Source: Alloalcanivorax dieselolei B5 | Lineage (GTDB): Bacteria > Pseudomonadota > Gammaproteobacteria > Pseudomonadales > Alcanivoracaceae | Reading direction: 5' to 3' | Length of the DNA stretch: 64,000 nt | Assembly (NCBI RefSeq): GCF_000300005.1 | Contig: NC_018691.1 | Location: 744,001-808,000, forward strand | Shown here: positions 32,805 through 41,540 of the stretch, one piece after another | Layout: each line of letters starts with the position of its first letter | Position numbering within the stretch: position 1 is the first letter of the stretch | Notes under the pieces: model-generated | Databases searched by the model: none | What the model was told of the DNA's origin: nothing | The model's input: only the letters and a program-made list of their open reading frames with translations | Position numbers and translations under genes: made by a program

Positions 32805-34103
32805 TTACTGCGCGGCCTGACCGCCGCAGGTTTTGGTTTTGCTGTTGTAGTTGCCGCAGTTGATCGGCTTGGTCCAGTCAGCGATCAGGTCCTTGGAGCC
32901 GGGCAGGAAGTCGGACCAGGCATCGCCGGCCACCAGGCCGTCGGTCTGCCAGACCACGGCGAACTGGCCGTCGTCCTGGATCTCACCGATCAGAACCGGT
33001 TTGGAGAGATGGTGGTTTTTGTTCATCACCGCGGTACCGCCGGTAAGGTTGGCGGTGCTGATGCCGATCATGGCGTCGGCGACTTTGTCGGTGTCGGTGG
33101 ACTTGGCTTTCTCCACCGCCTTGGCCCACATGTTGAAGCCGATATAGGTGGCTTCCATGGGGTCGTTGGTCACTCGTTTGCTGTCACCGATGTAGTCGTG
33201 CCATTGCTTGATGAAGCTGTTGTTCTCGTCGGTGTAGACGCTTTGGAAATAGTTCCAGGCGGCCAGGTGGCCGACCAGCGGGCCGGTGTCGACACCGGAC
33301 AGTTCCTGCTCACCGACGGAGAACGCCACCACCGGAATGTCGGCGGCGTCGATGCCCTGGTTCCCCAGTTCCTTGTAGAACGGCACGTTGGCGTCACCAT
33401 TGATGGTGGACACCACCGCGGTCTTCTTGCCCTGGCTGCCGAATTCCTTGATGCGGGAAACGATGGACTGCCAGTCGGAGTGACCAAACGGGGTATAGTT
33501 GATCATGATGTCCTCGTCGGCCACGCCTTTGCTTTTCAGATAGGCTTCGAGGATCTTGTTGGTGGTGCGCGGATAAACGTAGTCGGTGCCGGCCAGCACG
33601 AAGCGTTCGGCGCCCAGATCGTCGATCAGATAGTCCACCGCCGGAATGGCCTGCTGGTTCGGTGCCGCGCCGGTGTAGAACACGTTCTTGGAGGACTCCT
33701 CGCCTTCATACTGAACCGGATAGAACAGCAGGCCGTTGAGTTCCTCCACCACCGGCAGCACGGATTTGCGTGACACCGAAGTCCAGCAGCCGAAGATAAC
33801 GTCGACTTTTTCCTTGCTGATCAGTTCACGGGCTTTTTCCGCGAACAGTGGCCAGTTGGAAGCGGGGTCGACCACCACCGGCTCCAGCTTCTTGCCGAGC
33901 AGTCCGCCTTTCTTATTCTGTTCTTCCACCAGCATCAACACGGTGTCCTTGAGCGTGGACTCACTGATCGCCATGGTGCCGGACAGTGAATGTAGAACCC
34001 CCACCTTGATGGTGTCGGCGGCATTGGCCAGTGCCGACAGTGACAGCGCACCGGCGGCGAGCCCGGCCTGGGCCAGTCGTTGCCAACGTCTTTTCATGAT
34101 CAT
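32805..34103 (-). CDS. urtA: Urea ABC transporter substrate-binding protein UrtA
   Basis: 432 residues, periplasmic. A signal peptide ends at ALANA-AD (about residue 28). The mature protein has the UrtA/FmdD pattern: KVGVLHSLSGTMAISEST, FGCWTSVSRKSVLPVVEE, LLFYPVQYEGEESSKNVFYTGA and FSVGEQEL. UrtA binds urea with micromolar or better affinity; short-chain amides are bound by the FmdD relatives. GAGGGGAAAACC precedes ATG 34103; a second in-frame ATG lies two codons later. It follows the GntR gene by 60 bp, the largest gap in the unit except the 94 bp before urtB, so an internal promoter is possible. Confidence 0.96.
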   Translation of the reverse strand: MIMKRRWQRLAQAGLAAGALSLSALANAADTIKVGVLHSLSGTMAISESTLKDTVLMLVEEQNKKGGLLGKKLEPVVVDPASNWPLFAEKARELISKEKVDVIFGCWTSVSRKSVLPVVEELNGLLFYPVQYEGEESSKNVFYTGAAPNQQAIPAVDYLIDDLGAERFVLAGTDYVYPRTTNKILEAYLKSKGVADEDIMINYTPFGHSDWQSIVSRIKEFGSQGKKTAVVSTINGDANVPFYKELGNQGIDAADIPVVAFSVGEQELSGVDTGPLVGHLAAWNYFQSVYTDENNSFIKQWHDYIGDSKRVTNDPMEATYIGFNMWAKAVEKAKSTDTDKVADAMIGISTANLTGGTAVMNKNHHLSKPVLIGEIQDDGQFAVVWQTDGLVAGDAWSDFLPGSKDLIADWTKPINCGNYNSKTKTCGGQAAQ

Positions 34104-34163
34104 GGTTTTCCCCTCTGTATCATTGCCGATTAAAGTGCCAGGTTGTGCGCATCACGCTCCGGC

Positions 34164-34892
34164 TCAGGAACCGGAGGTGGGCGCGGGCAGGGCATCGCCG
34201 GTTTCTCCGCTCCCTTGACGCCGTGCCTCGTAAAGCATATGCAGGGTGATTTTGCGAACCTCATTGCGGCTCGCCTCGATGTGCGCCTTGAGCATGATCT
34301 GCGCCGGCTCCACCCGCCGGTGCAGAATCGTTTCAAGGATGGTGTGATGCTCGTCGTAGGTGGCATCGATGCGCGCGCGCTTGGTGAAATCCAGGCGGCG
34401 AATGATGCGCAGCCGCTCGGTGATGTTTTGATGGATGCGTGTCATCTCGCCGTTGCCGGCGGTCCGCACCAGTTCGCTGTGGAAATTCTCGTCCAGATTG
34501 AGCACGCCGCTGATATCCCGCAGCCGCTGGTCCTCCGGTACACTCCACAGGGCCATCAGGGGTTGCAGCGTGTCGGCCAGATTCTCCAGCTCGCAGAGCC
34601 GGCGCACCGCCGCGCATTCCAGCACGGTGCGAACGTCGTAAAGTTCTTCGAAATAATGAAAATCGAAGGGCTTCACCTGCCAGCCGTTACGCGGGGAAAC
34701 TTCCACATAGCCTTCCCGCTCCAGCCGGAACAGGGCCTCCCGCACCGGCGTGCGCGAGGCGCCGGTACGTTGCGCCATTTCGTTTTCACTGAAACGGTCG
34801 CCGGGCAGCAGCCGGAATTCAAAGATGTCGTCCTTGATGTCCTGATAGACCTTGTCGGCCAGCTGCTTGCCACGACGCGGGGACGAGATCAT
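34164..34892 (-). CDS. GntR-family regulator (FCD type) of the urea unit
   Basis: 242 residues. N-terminal winged helix (VYQDIKDDIFEFRLLPGDRF, then ENEMAQRTGASRTPVREALFRLEREGYVEV) and C-terminal FCD effector domain with metal-binding candidates (Asp in LDENFH, His in FHSEL and in DEHHTIL, and HIEASRNE). It is embedded between the urea carboxylase gene (ATGA overlap) and urtA, so it is made with the genes it probably controls. A GntR-like site lies before the first gene of the unit at 40344-40373. Confidence 0.92.
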   Translation of the reverse strand: MISSPRRGKQLADKVYQDIKDDIFEFRLLPGDRFSENEMAQRTGASRTPVREALFRLEREGYVEVSPRNGWQVKPFDFHYFEELYDVRTVLECAAVRRLCELENLADTLQPLMALWSVPEDQRLRDISGVLNLDENFHSELVRTAGNGEMTRIHQNITERLRIIRRLDFTKRARIDATYDEHHTILETILHRRVEPAQIMLKAHIEASRNEVRKITLHMLYEARRQGSGETGDALPAPTSGS

Positions 34893-37800
34893 GCCGCGCT
34901 CTCCGTATCAATGACCGCCACCGGATCACCGGCGTTGATCAGGGTGCCGGGCTTGCAGTGCAGGCCGGTGACGGTGCCGGCGGCGCTAGCGGTGATGGCG
35001 AATTCCATCTTCATCGCTTCCACCACCACCAGGGTTTGCCCGGCTTCCACTCGAGCGCCTTCTTCCACCAGCAGCTTCCAGACGTTGCCGCTGATCTCGG
35101 CGCTGACCACATGGCCGTCGAGATCGCCGATTTCCACCTTGTTGCCCAGTAGCGCGGATTCCACCGCCGCGTCCTCGTCCTGCCAGCGCTGCACTTCGGC
35201 CTGGTAAGCGCTTTGCTGGCGCTCGCGGAACGCTTCCATCTCCGGTTCGATGCTTTCCAGGAAGGCGCGGTACTCCGCCAGGCTGAACGGCTCCTCGGTG
35301 ATTTCCACCTGCAGGCGGCCTTCGCGGAAAGCGTCGCGCATTTCCCCCAGCTCCGCCTCGCTCACCGGGTAGTAACGCACCTGATCGAAGAACTTCAGCA
35401 ACCAGGGCTCGCCGGGTTTGAATTGCGGATTCTTCAGATGCTTGTTCCAGATCGGCAGCGTGCGGCCCACCAACTGATAACCGCCGGGGGAGTCCATGCC
35501 GTAGATGCACATGTAGACGCCGCCGATGCCGACGGTACCTTCGGCGGTGTAGGTGCGGGCCGGGTTGTACTTGGAGGTCATCAGGCGGTGACGGGGATCC
35601 ACGGGCACCGCGCAGGGCGCACCCAGATAGACGTCGCCGAGACCGAGCACCATGTAGCTGGCGTCGTAAACGATACGTTTGACCGCCTCGATGGAATCCA
35701 GGCCGTTGATGCGGCGGATGAACTCCGCGTTGTTGGGCAGCCAGGGGGCGTCCGGGCGAATAGTTTCCTGATAGCGCTGTACCGCGTCGAGGGTGGCGCT
35801 GTCCTCGAACGCCAGTGGCAAATGCACCACCCGGGTGGGTACCACCAGGTCGTCCACGGAACCGATGGCGGCTTCCCGTTCCAGTAGCGCGGCCACCAGA
35901 TCTTTCTGGTGCAGACGGCGGGAATCGTAGTGCACCTGCAGGCTGCGCACGCCGGGAGACAACTCAAGAATGCCGTCCACCGGCGTCGACTTCAGTGATT
36001 CCATCAAGGCGTGGACACGGAAGCGCAATGCCAGATCGAGCACGTTCTCGCCGTACTCGATCAGAATGTATTTGTCGCCGGCCTGGCGGTAGGTGATGCG
36101 CGGTACATCGCCGTCCGCGTCCCGTTCCACCAGCATGGTGGGAGAGGCGGCGCCCTCCGGCATGACGGTGGCGGCGGTCGGGGCCGGCGTTACCGGCGTC
36201 AGGCTCTCGATGCTGCGATCCTGGGCCTGCTCCAGTGCCAGCGCCTGATCAAAGTCGATGGCGACGAAACGGATCGAGTCGCCGGGCTTCAACTGTCCGA
36301 CCTTCCACAGTTCGGCCTTGGCGATGGTCACCGGGCAGACGAAGCCGCCGAGGCTTGGGCCGTCCTTGGTCAGGATCACCGGGAAGTCGCCGGTGAAGTT
36401 GATCGAACCGATGGCGTACTCGTTATCGTGCAGGTTGGACGGATGCAAACCAGCCTCGCCGCCGTCGGTACGCGCCCAGGTGGGTTTCGGGCCGGTCAGG
36501 CGGATACCCAGGCGGTTGGAGTTGTAGTGCACCTGATAGTCGGCGCCGAAAAAGGTATCGATGGCGTCCTGGGTGAAATAATCCGGCGCGCCGTGGGGAC
36601 CGTACAGCACCTTGATTTGCCAATGCTGCGGATAGTCCGGGATCAGCGTGCCGTCCGCCGGTGACGGTTCATGCACCGGCGCCGGGGTCGGGCAGCCGGG
36701 CAACTGCGGCTGGCACAAGGACAGCACATCACCCTTGCGCAAAGTACGGCCGCCATGTCCGCCGAACTGTCCCAACACGAAAGTGGATTTGCTGCCCAGG
36801 TAATCGGGCACGTCGATACCGTTACGTATGGCGATGTAGGTGCGGCAGCCGCTGGTCACCTTGCCGGTGACCAGGGTCTGGCCGGCACGGACCCGTATCG
36901 GTTGCCACAGCGCGACGGCTTCCCCGTCCAGGGTGGCGTCACAGGTGGCGCCGGTGAGGGCGACAATCGTTTCGCTATGGAAGTACAGAGTCGGGCCGAT
37001 CAGCGTGGCTTCCAGGCCGGCGGCGCTGTCGTGGTTGCCGACGATGCGGTTGGCCAGACGGAACGCGTAATCATCCATCGGGCCGGAGGGCGGAACGCCG
37101 ACATCCCAGTAGCCGGCACGGCCAGGATAGTCCTGCACCGTGGTGTAGGTCCCCGGTTCCTGTACCTCGAATACTCGGGGACGATATTCGAAGGTCTCCA
37201 GATAACGAGTGGAGACGCGGCCTGCCGCCACGTTCGGGTCGATCAGAATCTGCCGCAGGTAATCCAGGTTGGTGGCAATGCCGCTGAGGCGGGTTTCCGC
37301 CAGGGCGGTCTGCATTTTCCGTAGAGCGGCTTCGCGATCGTCGGCATGCACGATCAGTTTCGCCAGCAGAGGATCGTAGTGGGGGCTGACCACGGTGCCG
37401 GTGTCGACCCAACCGTCCAGACGCGCCGCCGCCGGAAACACCACTTCGGTGAGTTCACCGGGGCTGGGCTGGAACGCCTTCAGCGGGTCTTCCGCATAAA
37501 TACGAACCTCCATGGCGTGACCATTGACCTGGTAGGTCTGGTCCAGCGGTGGGCGCTCCCCTCCGGCCAGCATCACCATCCACGCCACCAGATCGACGCC
37601 GAAGATTTCCTCGGTGACGCCGTGCTCCACCTGCAGGCGAGTGTTGACCTCGAGGAAATAAAACTCGTCGCGCTCGTCGTCGTACACGTACTCAACGGTG
37701 CCGGCGGAGCGGTAGTTGACCGACTCACCGAGGCGCCGCGCGCTTTCGCGCAACTGTTCGCGGGTGGCCTCGGGCAGATTCGGGGCCGGGGTTTCCTCGA

Positions 37801-38545
37801 CCACTTTCTGGTTGCGGCGTTGCAGCGAACACTCCCGCTCCCCCAACGCCAGCACGGTACCGTCGCCGTCACCGAAAATCTGTACTTCGATATGGCGTGC
37901 CCGGGCCACGAACCGCTCCAGAAACACGCCGCTGTCGGAGAAGAAGCTCTCACCGAGCCGGCGCACGGATTCAAACGCCGCCACCAGTTCCTCTTCGCTG
38001 TTGCAGCGGGTCAGGCCGATGCCGCCGCCGCCGGCGGTGCTTTTCAGCATCACCGGATAGCCGATTTCCAAGGCGGCTTGCCGGGCTTCATCCAGATCCT
38101 TCAACAGCCCGGTGCCCGGTGCCAGTGGCACGCCGGCGGCTTCGGCCAGGGCGCGGGCTTCGTGCTTGAGCCCGAACTGGCGCAACTGCGTTGGCGTCGG
38201 CCCGATGAAGGCAATGCCCTCGGCGTCACAGGCTTCGGCGAAGTCGGCGTTCTCGGAAAGAAAGCCGTAACCGGGAATGATGCCGTCGGCGCCGGTTTCC
38301 CGCGCCGCTTTCAGAATGGCGTCGGTACGCAGATAGCTTTCGGCGGCGGTCTGGCCGCCCAGTGCCACCGCTTCATCGGCGGCGCTGACGTGCTGACTGT
38401 TGCGGTCGGCGTCGGAGTATACCGCCACGGAGGCGATGCCCATTTGTTTCAGGGTGCGGCAGATGCGGACCGCGATTTCCCCCCGATTGGCGATGAGCAC
38501 TTTTTTCAATCCGGTTCCCTTCAACCCGTTTTCTTTCAACATCAT
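34889..38545 (-). CDS. uca: Urea carboxylase
   Basis: 1218 residues. Biotin- and ATP-dependent carboxylation of urea to allophanate. Order: biotin carboxylase (residues ~15-460; KVLIANRGEIAVRICR, the glycine loop AGGGGIGLTRC, EVNTRLQVEHGVTEE), carboxyltransferase halves of the KipA and KipI type (~480-1060), and a C-terminal biotinyl domain with EAMKM (Lys about 1179). Full length. A close relative, guanidine carboxylase, is often mis-annotated as this enzyme; it usually travels with two DUF1989 carboxyguanidine deiminase subunits, which are absent here, while urtABCDE is present. That favours urea. Overlaps the GntR gene by 4 bases. Confidence 0.93.
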   Translation of the reverse strand: MMLKENGLKGTGLKKVLIANRGEIAVRICRTLKQMGIASVAVYSDADRNSQHVSAADEAVALGGQTAAESYLRTDAILKAARETGADGIIPGYGFLSENADFAEACDAEGIAFIGPTPTQLRQFGLKHEARALAEAAGVPLAPGTGLLKDLDEARQAALEIGYPVMLKSTAGGGGIGLTRCNSEEELVAAFESVRRLGESFFSDSGVFLERFVARARHIEVQIFGDGDGTVLALGERECSLQRRNQKVVEETPAPNLPEATREQLRESARRLGESVNYRSAGTVEYVYDDERDEFYFLEVNTRLQVEHGVTEEIFGVDLVAWMVMLAGGERPPLDQTYQVNGHAMEVRIYAEDPLKAFQPSPGELTEVVFPAAARLDGWVDTGTVVSPHYDPLLAKLIVHADDREAALRKMQTALAETRLSGIATNLDYLRQILIDPNVAAGRVSTRYLETFEYRPRVFEVQEPGTYTTVQDYPGRAGYWDVGVPPSGPMDDYAFRLANRIVGNHDSAAGLEATLIGPTLYFHSETIVALTGATCDATLDGEAVALWQPIRVRAGQTLVTGKVTSGCRTYIAIRNGIDVPDYLGSKSTFVLGQFGGHGGRTLRKGDVLSLCQPQLPGCPTPAPVHEPSPADGTLIPDYPQHWQIKVLYGPHGAPDYFTQDAIDTFFGADYQVHYNSNRLGIRLTGPKPTWARTDGGEAGLHPSNLHDNEYAIGSINFTGDFPVILTKDGPSLGGFVCPVTIAKAELWKVGQLKPGDSIRFVAIDFDQALALEQAQDRSIESLTPVTPAPTAATVMPEGAASPTMLVERDADGDVPRITYRQAGDKYILIEYGENVLDLALRFRVHALMESLKSTPVDGILELSPGVRSLQVHYDSRRLHQKDLVAALLEREAAIGSVDDLVVPTRVVHLPLAFEDSATLDAVQRYQETIRPDAPWLPNNAEFIRRINGLDSIEAVKRIVYDASYMVLGLGDVYLGAPCAVPVDPRHRLMTSKYNPARTYTAEGTVGIGGVYMCIYGMDSPGGYQLVGRTLPIWNKHLKNPQFKPGEPWLLKFFDQVRYYPVSEAELGEMRDAFREGRLQVEITEEPFSLAEYRAFLESIEPEMEAFRERQQSAYQAEVQRWQDEDAAVESALLGNKVEIGDLDGHVVSAEISGNVWKLLVEEGARVEAGQTLVVVEAMKMEFAITASAAGTVTGLHCKPGTLINAGDPVAVIDTESAA

Positions 38546-38557
38546 TCCGATCCCGTT

Positions 38558-40339
38558 TTAGTTTGCCGTGTTTTGCCGTTGGGCGATGTAGGCCCGCCAG
38601 CCCCCCAGTGCGGTGATGTCGGTGGCGTCGTCGATGGCCCAGCCTTCGCAGATGAACCCTTTCACCAGGCGGCCATTGGCGGTTTCCAGTGAGCCGATCC
38701 CCAGCGGTGGCGGGATCAGCCCGACAAAGCCGCCGAACTCGCTGACCGGCAGTTGCCACAGTTCGATCTGGATGGCGGCGCCGTCATCGCTCTTGATCAG
38801 GCCGGGTTTCGGCGGCGTGGTATTGGCCAGGACATAAAGGCGATAACAGGGCGCGGTTTCGGTGGCTTCCAGCAAGACGCCGCCGCGTTCGGTAAGTTGG
38901 TCATTCAGAGGCATGCCACTGAGGTGGGCACCCACCACCGCGACGGTGATGTGATCGGCGTGGTCTTCGCTGGCTTGCGCGGGGGGGACTTGCGGCAGAT
39001 CGCTGCCAACGGCACCGGCCTGCCAGGGCTGATGCCGTTGCCAGCGGCGCCCGAACTCGGCCAGGGCGGCGTCGTGCCAGGCCGGGCCAATCAGCGTGAT
39101 TCCGCAGGGCAGACCGTCCTCGCGGAAGCCGCCGGGCAGGGCCAGGGCGCATTGATCCAGCAGATTGACGAAGTTGGTCCAAACACCGAGCTGGCTGTTG
39201 AGACGAATGGGATCGGCGTTGACGTCGCCGATGCGATAGATGCCCGGTGAGGTCGGCACCAGCAGCGCATCCACCTGGGACAGCAGGGCATCGGCCTGGC
39301 GTTTCAGATCCGCCAGTTTGTACTGAGCACGGAAAGCATCGACCGCGCTCATGCCCTCGGCCACGCCGATGACATCGCGGATCACCGGCAGCAGCGCGTC
39401 CTGTTCTTGCATCAAGGGTTCCGCCACGGAGTAACGCTCGGCTACCCAGGGGCCCTGATAGAGCAGGGCAGCGGTGTCGTGCAGCACCTGCAGATCCAGC
39501 GGCACTAATTCGGCGATTTCGGCCATGGCGCTGAGCTGTTGCTGCCAAACCTGCTCCGCCTGAGTGTCGCCGAACCAGGGCAGTTGATCGGGAATACCGA
39601 GCTTCGGCCGCGCCGGCAGGGCCTTGGGGCGTGCCGCCGGGTCCGGGCGGCTGTAGCCGTCCTCGGCATCGTAGCCGCGATACAGGTCGTAAACGGTTTC
39701 CGCATCCGCCACTGACAGGGCGAATACGCTGACGCAATCCAGAGTGCGGCAAGCCGGTACCACGCCACGGGCGCTCATGCTGCCCTTGGTGGGTTTCAGG
39801 CCGACGGTGTTGGTGAAACCGGCGGGCACACGACCGGAACCGGCGGTGTCGGTGCCCAGCGCGAACGGTACCAGCCCCTGGGAAACCACGGCGGCGGAGC
39901 CGGAGCTGGAGCCGCCGGTGATGTAGTCCGGATTGAACGGATTGGGCACCGCGCCGTAGGGCGAGCGCACGCCGACCAGCCCGGTGGCCAACTGATCCAG
40001 ATTGGTTTTACCGACCAGAATGGCGCCGGCATCCAGCAATGCCTGTACCACCGGGGCGGTGTGTTCAGCGGTATAAGTGAAAGCGGGGCAGGCGGCGGTG
40101 GTCGGCAGACCGGCCACGTCGATGTTGTCTTTCACCGCGAACGGAACGCCGTAAAGAGGCAGGGAGGGATCGCTCAGTTGCTCGGCCCGGGCCACCAGAT
40201 CGGACTCGTCCAGCAGGTGAATCCACAGACTCCGCTCGCTGTCACGCAGAGTCGTGTACAGCGCTTTCATTGCCGAGACCGGCGTGTAGTCTCCCGTCTG
40301 ATAGGCGTCACGCCATTGTTCCAGAGTCCAGCCAAGCAC
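38558..40339 (-). CDS. atzF: Allophanate hydrolase (AtzF type)
   Basis: 593 residues. Hydrolyses allophanate to two CO2 and two ammonia. The amidase-signature triad is present: Lys70 in PFAVKDNIDV, cis-Ser about 144-145 in TGGSSSGSA and nucleophile Ser168 in TDTAGSGR. Spacing agrees with AtzF. A separate C-terminal domain (about residues 460-593, ending GWRAYIAQRQN) is the allophanate-hydrolase-specific domain. GTG 40339 is taken as start, with ACGAGG 10 bases upstream. First gene of the minus-strand unit, 12 bp before urea carboxylase. It can serve both the urea route and the biuret route encoded by the divergent unit. Confidence 0.94.
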   Translation of the reverse strand: MLGWTLEQWRDAYQTGDYTPVSAMKALYTTLRDSERSLWIHLLDESDLVARAEQLSDPSLPLYGVPFAVKDNIDVAGLPTTAACPAFTYTAEHTAPVVQALLDAGAILVGKTNLDQLATGLVGVRSPYGAVPNPFNPDYITGGSSSGSAAVVSQGLVPFALGTDTAGSGRVPAGFTNTVGLKPTKGSMSARGVVPACRTLDCVSVFALSVADAETVYDLYRGYDAEDGYSRPDPAARPKALPARPKLGIPDQLPWFGDTQAEQVWQQQLSAMAEIAELVPLDLQVLHDTAALLYQGPWVAERYSVAEPLMQEQDALLPVIRDVIGVAEGMSAVDAFRAQYKLADLKRQADALLSQVDALLVPTSPGIYRIGDVNADPIRLNSQLGVWTNFVNLLDQCALALPGGFREDGLPCGITLIGPAWHDAALAEFGRRWQRHQPWQAGAVGSDLPQVPPAQASEDHADHITVAVVGAHLSGMPLNDQLTERGGVLLEATETAPCYRLYVLANTTPPKPGLIKSDDGAAIQIELWQLPVSEFGGFVGLIPPPLGIGSLETANGRLVKGFICEGWAIDDATDITALGGWRAYIAQRQNTAN

Positions 40340-40343
40340 GTTC

Positions 40344-40373
40344 GCATACCTCGTTGTATACCAGTAGGTATGC
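40344..40373 (-). promoter_or_regulatory. Candidate GntR operator before the allophanate hydrolase gene
   Basis: Three ATACC/GGTAT half-sites occur in 30 bp: GCATACC (40344-40350), GTATACC (40356-40362) and GGTATGC (40367-40373). TTGTATACCA fits the GntR consensus yGTm-kACy, and CGCATACC/GGTATGCG are 8-bp inverted arms. It lies just upstream of the start codon of the first gene, where a GntR repressor could block the whole unit. Confidence 0.45.
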
Positions 40374-40481
40374 GAGTCAGTGCAAAGGCGGTGCCAACCC
40401 GCAGCGGTGCGCTATAAATGGGGAAATATCGCCTATTCGCCGGCGCCGGAGTGGTGATTATCCGGGGCCGTCGTGCGCTGT

Positions 40482-40501
40482 TCTGGGGCGCTGGCCCCAG
40501 A
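40482..40501 (-). terminator. Weak hairpin after the LysR gene
   Basis: TCTGGGGC (40482-40489) and GCCCCAGA (40494-40501) form a perfect 8-bp stem with a 4-base loop, 12 bp past the LysR stop on the minus strand. There is no U-run, so it may only partly insulate the urea unit from LysR transcription. Confidence 0.4.
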
Positions 40502-40513
40502 AAGGGGCAGGCA

Positions 40514-41416
40514 TCAGGAGGTTTCCTCCCGCAGACGTTGCTTCAAATATTCGGCGAAGCGCGCGGTGGCTACTGGCAGCGAGCGGGAATGCTCCATGCA
40601 CAAGGTCAGGCGGCCGCGCCGCAGGCCCCGGTCGGACAACGGCAGCGCATGCATGCCGCCGGGCAGATGAGCCGGTGGCATGCCGCTTTGTATTTGAAAG
40701 CACACGCCGCCGCTTTTGATGGCGAAGTTCCGCATCATCTCGAAGGAGTTGGATTCCAGCGCCGGTTCCAGCCGTAGCGAGCGGCGGGCCAGAAATTCAT
40801 CCAGCAGAGCACGCCCGCCCAGTGAGGTGTCCGGCACCGCCAGAGGGTAGGCGATACAGTCGGACAGACGAACCGACTCTCGTGCCGCCAGCGGATGATC
40901 CGGTGCCACGAACGCGCAGAGCCGTTGCTCCACTTCGAGAAGCGGCCGGATTTCGGCATCGGCCGGTGGATTGAATACCAGGCCGATGTCCGCCTCGAAC
41001 TCTTTCAGCCGGGTATGGATGTCGCCACGCCCGCAGATGTAAACGCGAAAACGGATCTTGGGGTGGCGCTGCTGAAAGGCCTCTATGGTCCTGGGCAGGA
41101 ACTCGGCGGCCATGCCCTCGATGGCGGCAATGCGGACTTCCCCGCGCCGCACACTTTGCAAGTCCTCTATCTCCGAGAGCATGCGTTCCGAGTCGGCGAT
41201 CTGCTTGCGGGCGTAGGCAATGAACAGTTCACCGGCGGCGGTGAGCCGCACGCCACGCGGACGCCGTTCGAATAACGCCGTGCCGATTTCATCTTCGATA
41301 TCCAGGATGCGGCGATTGACCGCCGAGGACACCACGTTGAGCTGTTCCGCGGCTTTGCGAATGGAGCCGCTGCGGGCAACGGCGTCAACGTAACGGAGCA
41401 GACGCAGGTTATACAT
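40514..41416 (-). CDS. LysR-family regulator (AtzR-like position)
   Basis: 300 residues. N-terminal helix-turn-helix (LRYVDAVARSGSIRKAAEQL, then VVSSAVNRRILDIEDEIG) and a periplasmic-binding-protein-like effector domain. ATG 41416 follows GGAGAGCCTGTTC; the frame upstream to 41542 only crosses the regulatory region. It is divergent from the ring-opening amidohydrolase gene, exactly as atzR is divergent from atzD in Pseudomonas sp. ADP, where AtzR responds to cyanuric acid and nitrogen limitation. Orthology to AtzR is not proven: VVSSAVNRRI-type LysR proteins control many catabolic loci. Confidence 0.88.
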   Translation of the reverse strand: MYNLRLLRYVDAVARSGSIRKAAEQLNVVSSAVNRRILDIEDEIGTALFERRPRGVRLTAAGELFIAYARKQIADSERMLSEIEDLQSVRRGEVRIAAIEGMAAEFLPRTIEAFQQRHPKIRFRVYICGRGDIHTRLKEFEADIGLVFNPPADAEIRPLLEVEQRLCAFVAPDHPLAARESVRLSDCIAYPLAVPDTSLGGRALLDEFLARRSLRLEPALESNSFEMMRNFAIKSGGVCFQIQSGMPPAHLPGGMHALPLSDRGLRRGRLTLCMEHSRSLPVATARFAEYLKQRLREETS

Positions 41417-41438
41417 GAACAGGCTCTCCGACTGAGTG

Positions 41439-41453
41439 ATGCCGTAACGGCAT
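41439..41453. promoter_or_regulatory. LysR-box palindrome in the LysR/atzD divergent region
   Basis: ATGCCGT-A-ACGGCAT is a perfect 15-bp palindrome containing T-N11-A, the LysR-box signature. It lies 22 bp before the LysR start and 88 bp before the amidohydrolase start, which suits a site for autoregulation and activation of the divergent unit. Confidence 0.6.
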
Positions 41454-41540
41454 CGCAATGGTGAATAAATAGCGCTGGTTTGAATCGCCGGATAAATCTT
41501 ATCGTGCTCCCGTTTCCAGGCCCACCGGAGATTGCCTGTC

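Noticed and set aside
28382..34103. Branched-chain amino acid (Liv) transporter
   Set aside because: Subunits look like LivHMGF/LivK, but the UrtA, UrtB N-terminal extension and UrtD LSHGQKQWLEI motifs and the urea carboxylase context identify a urea transporter.
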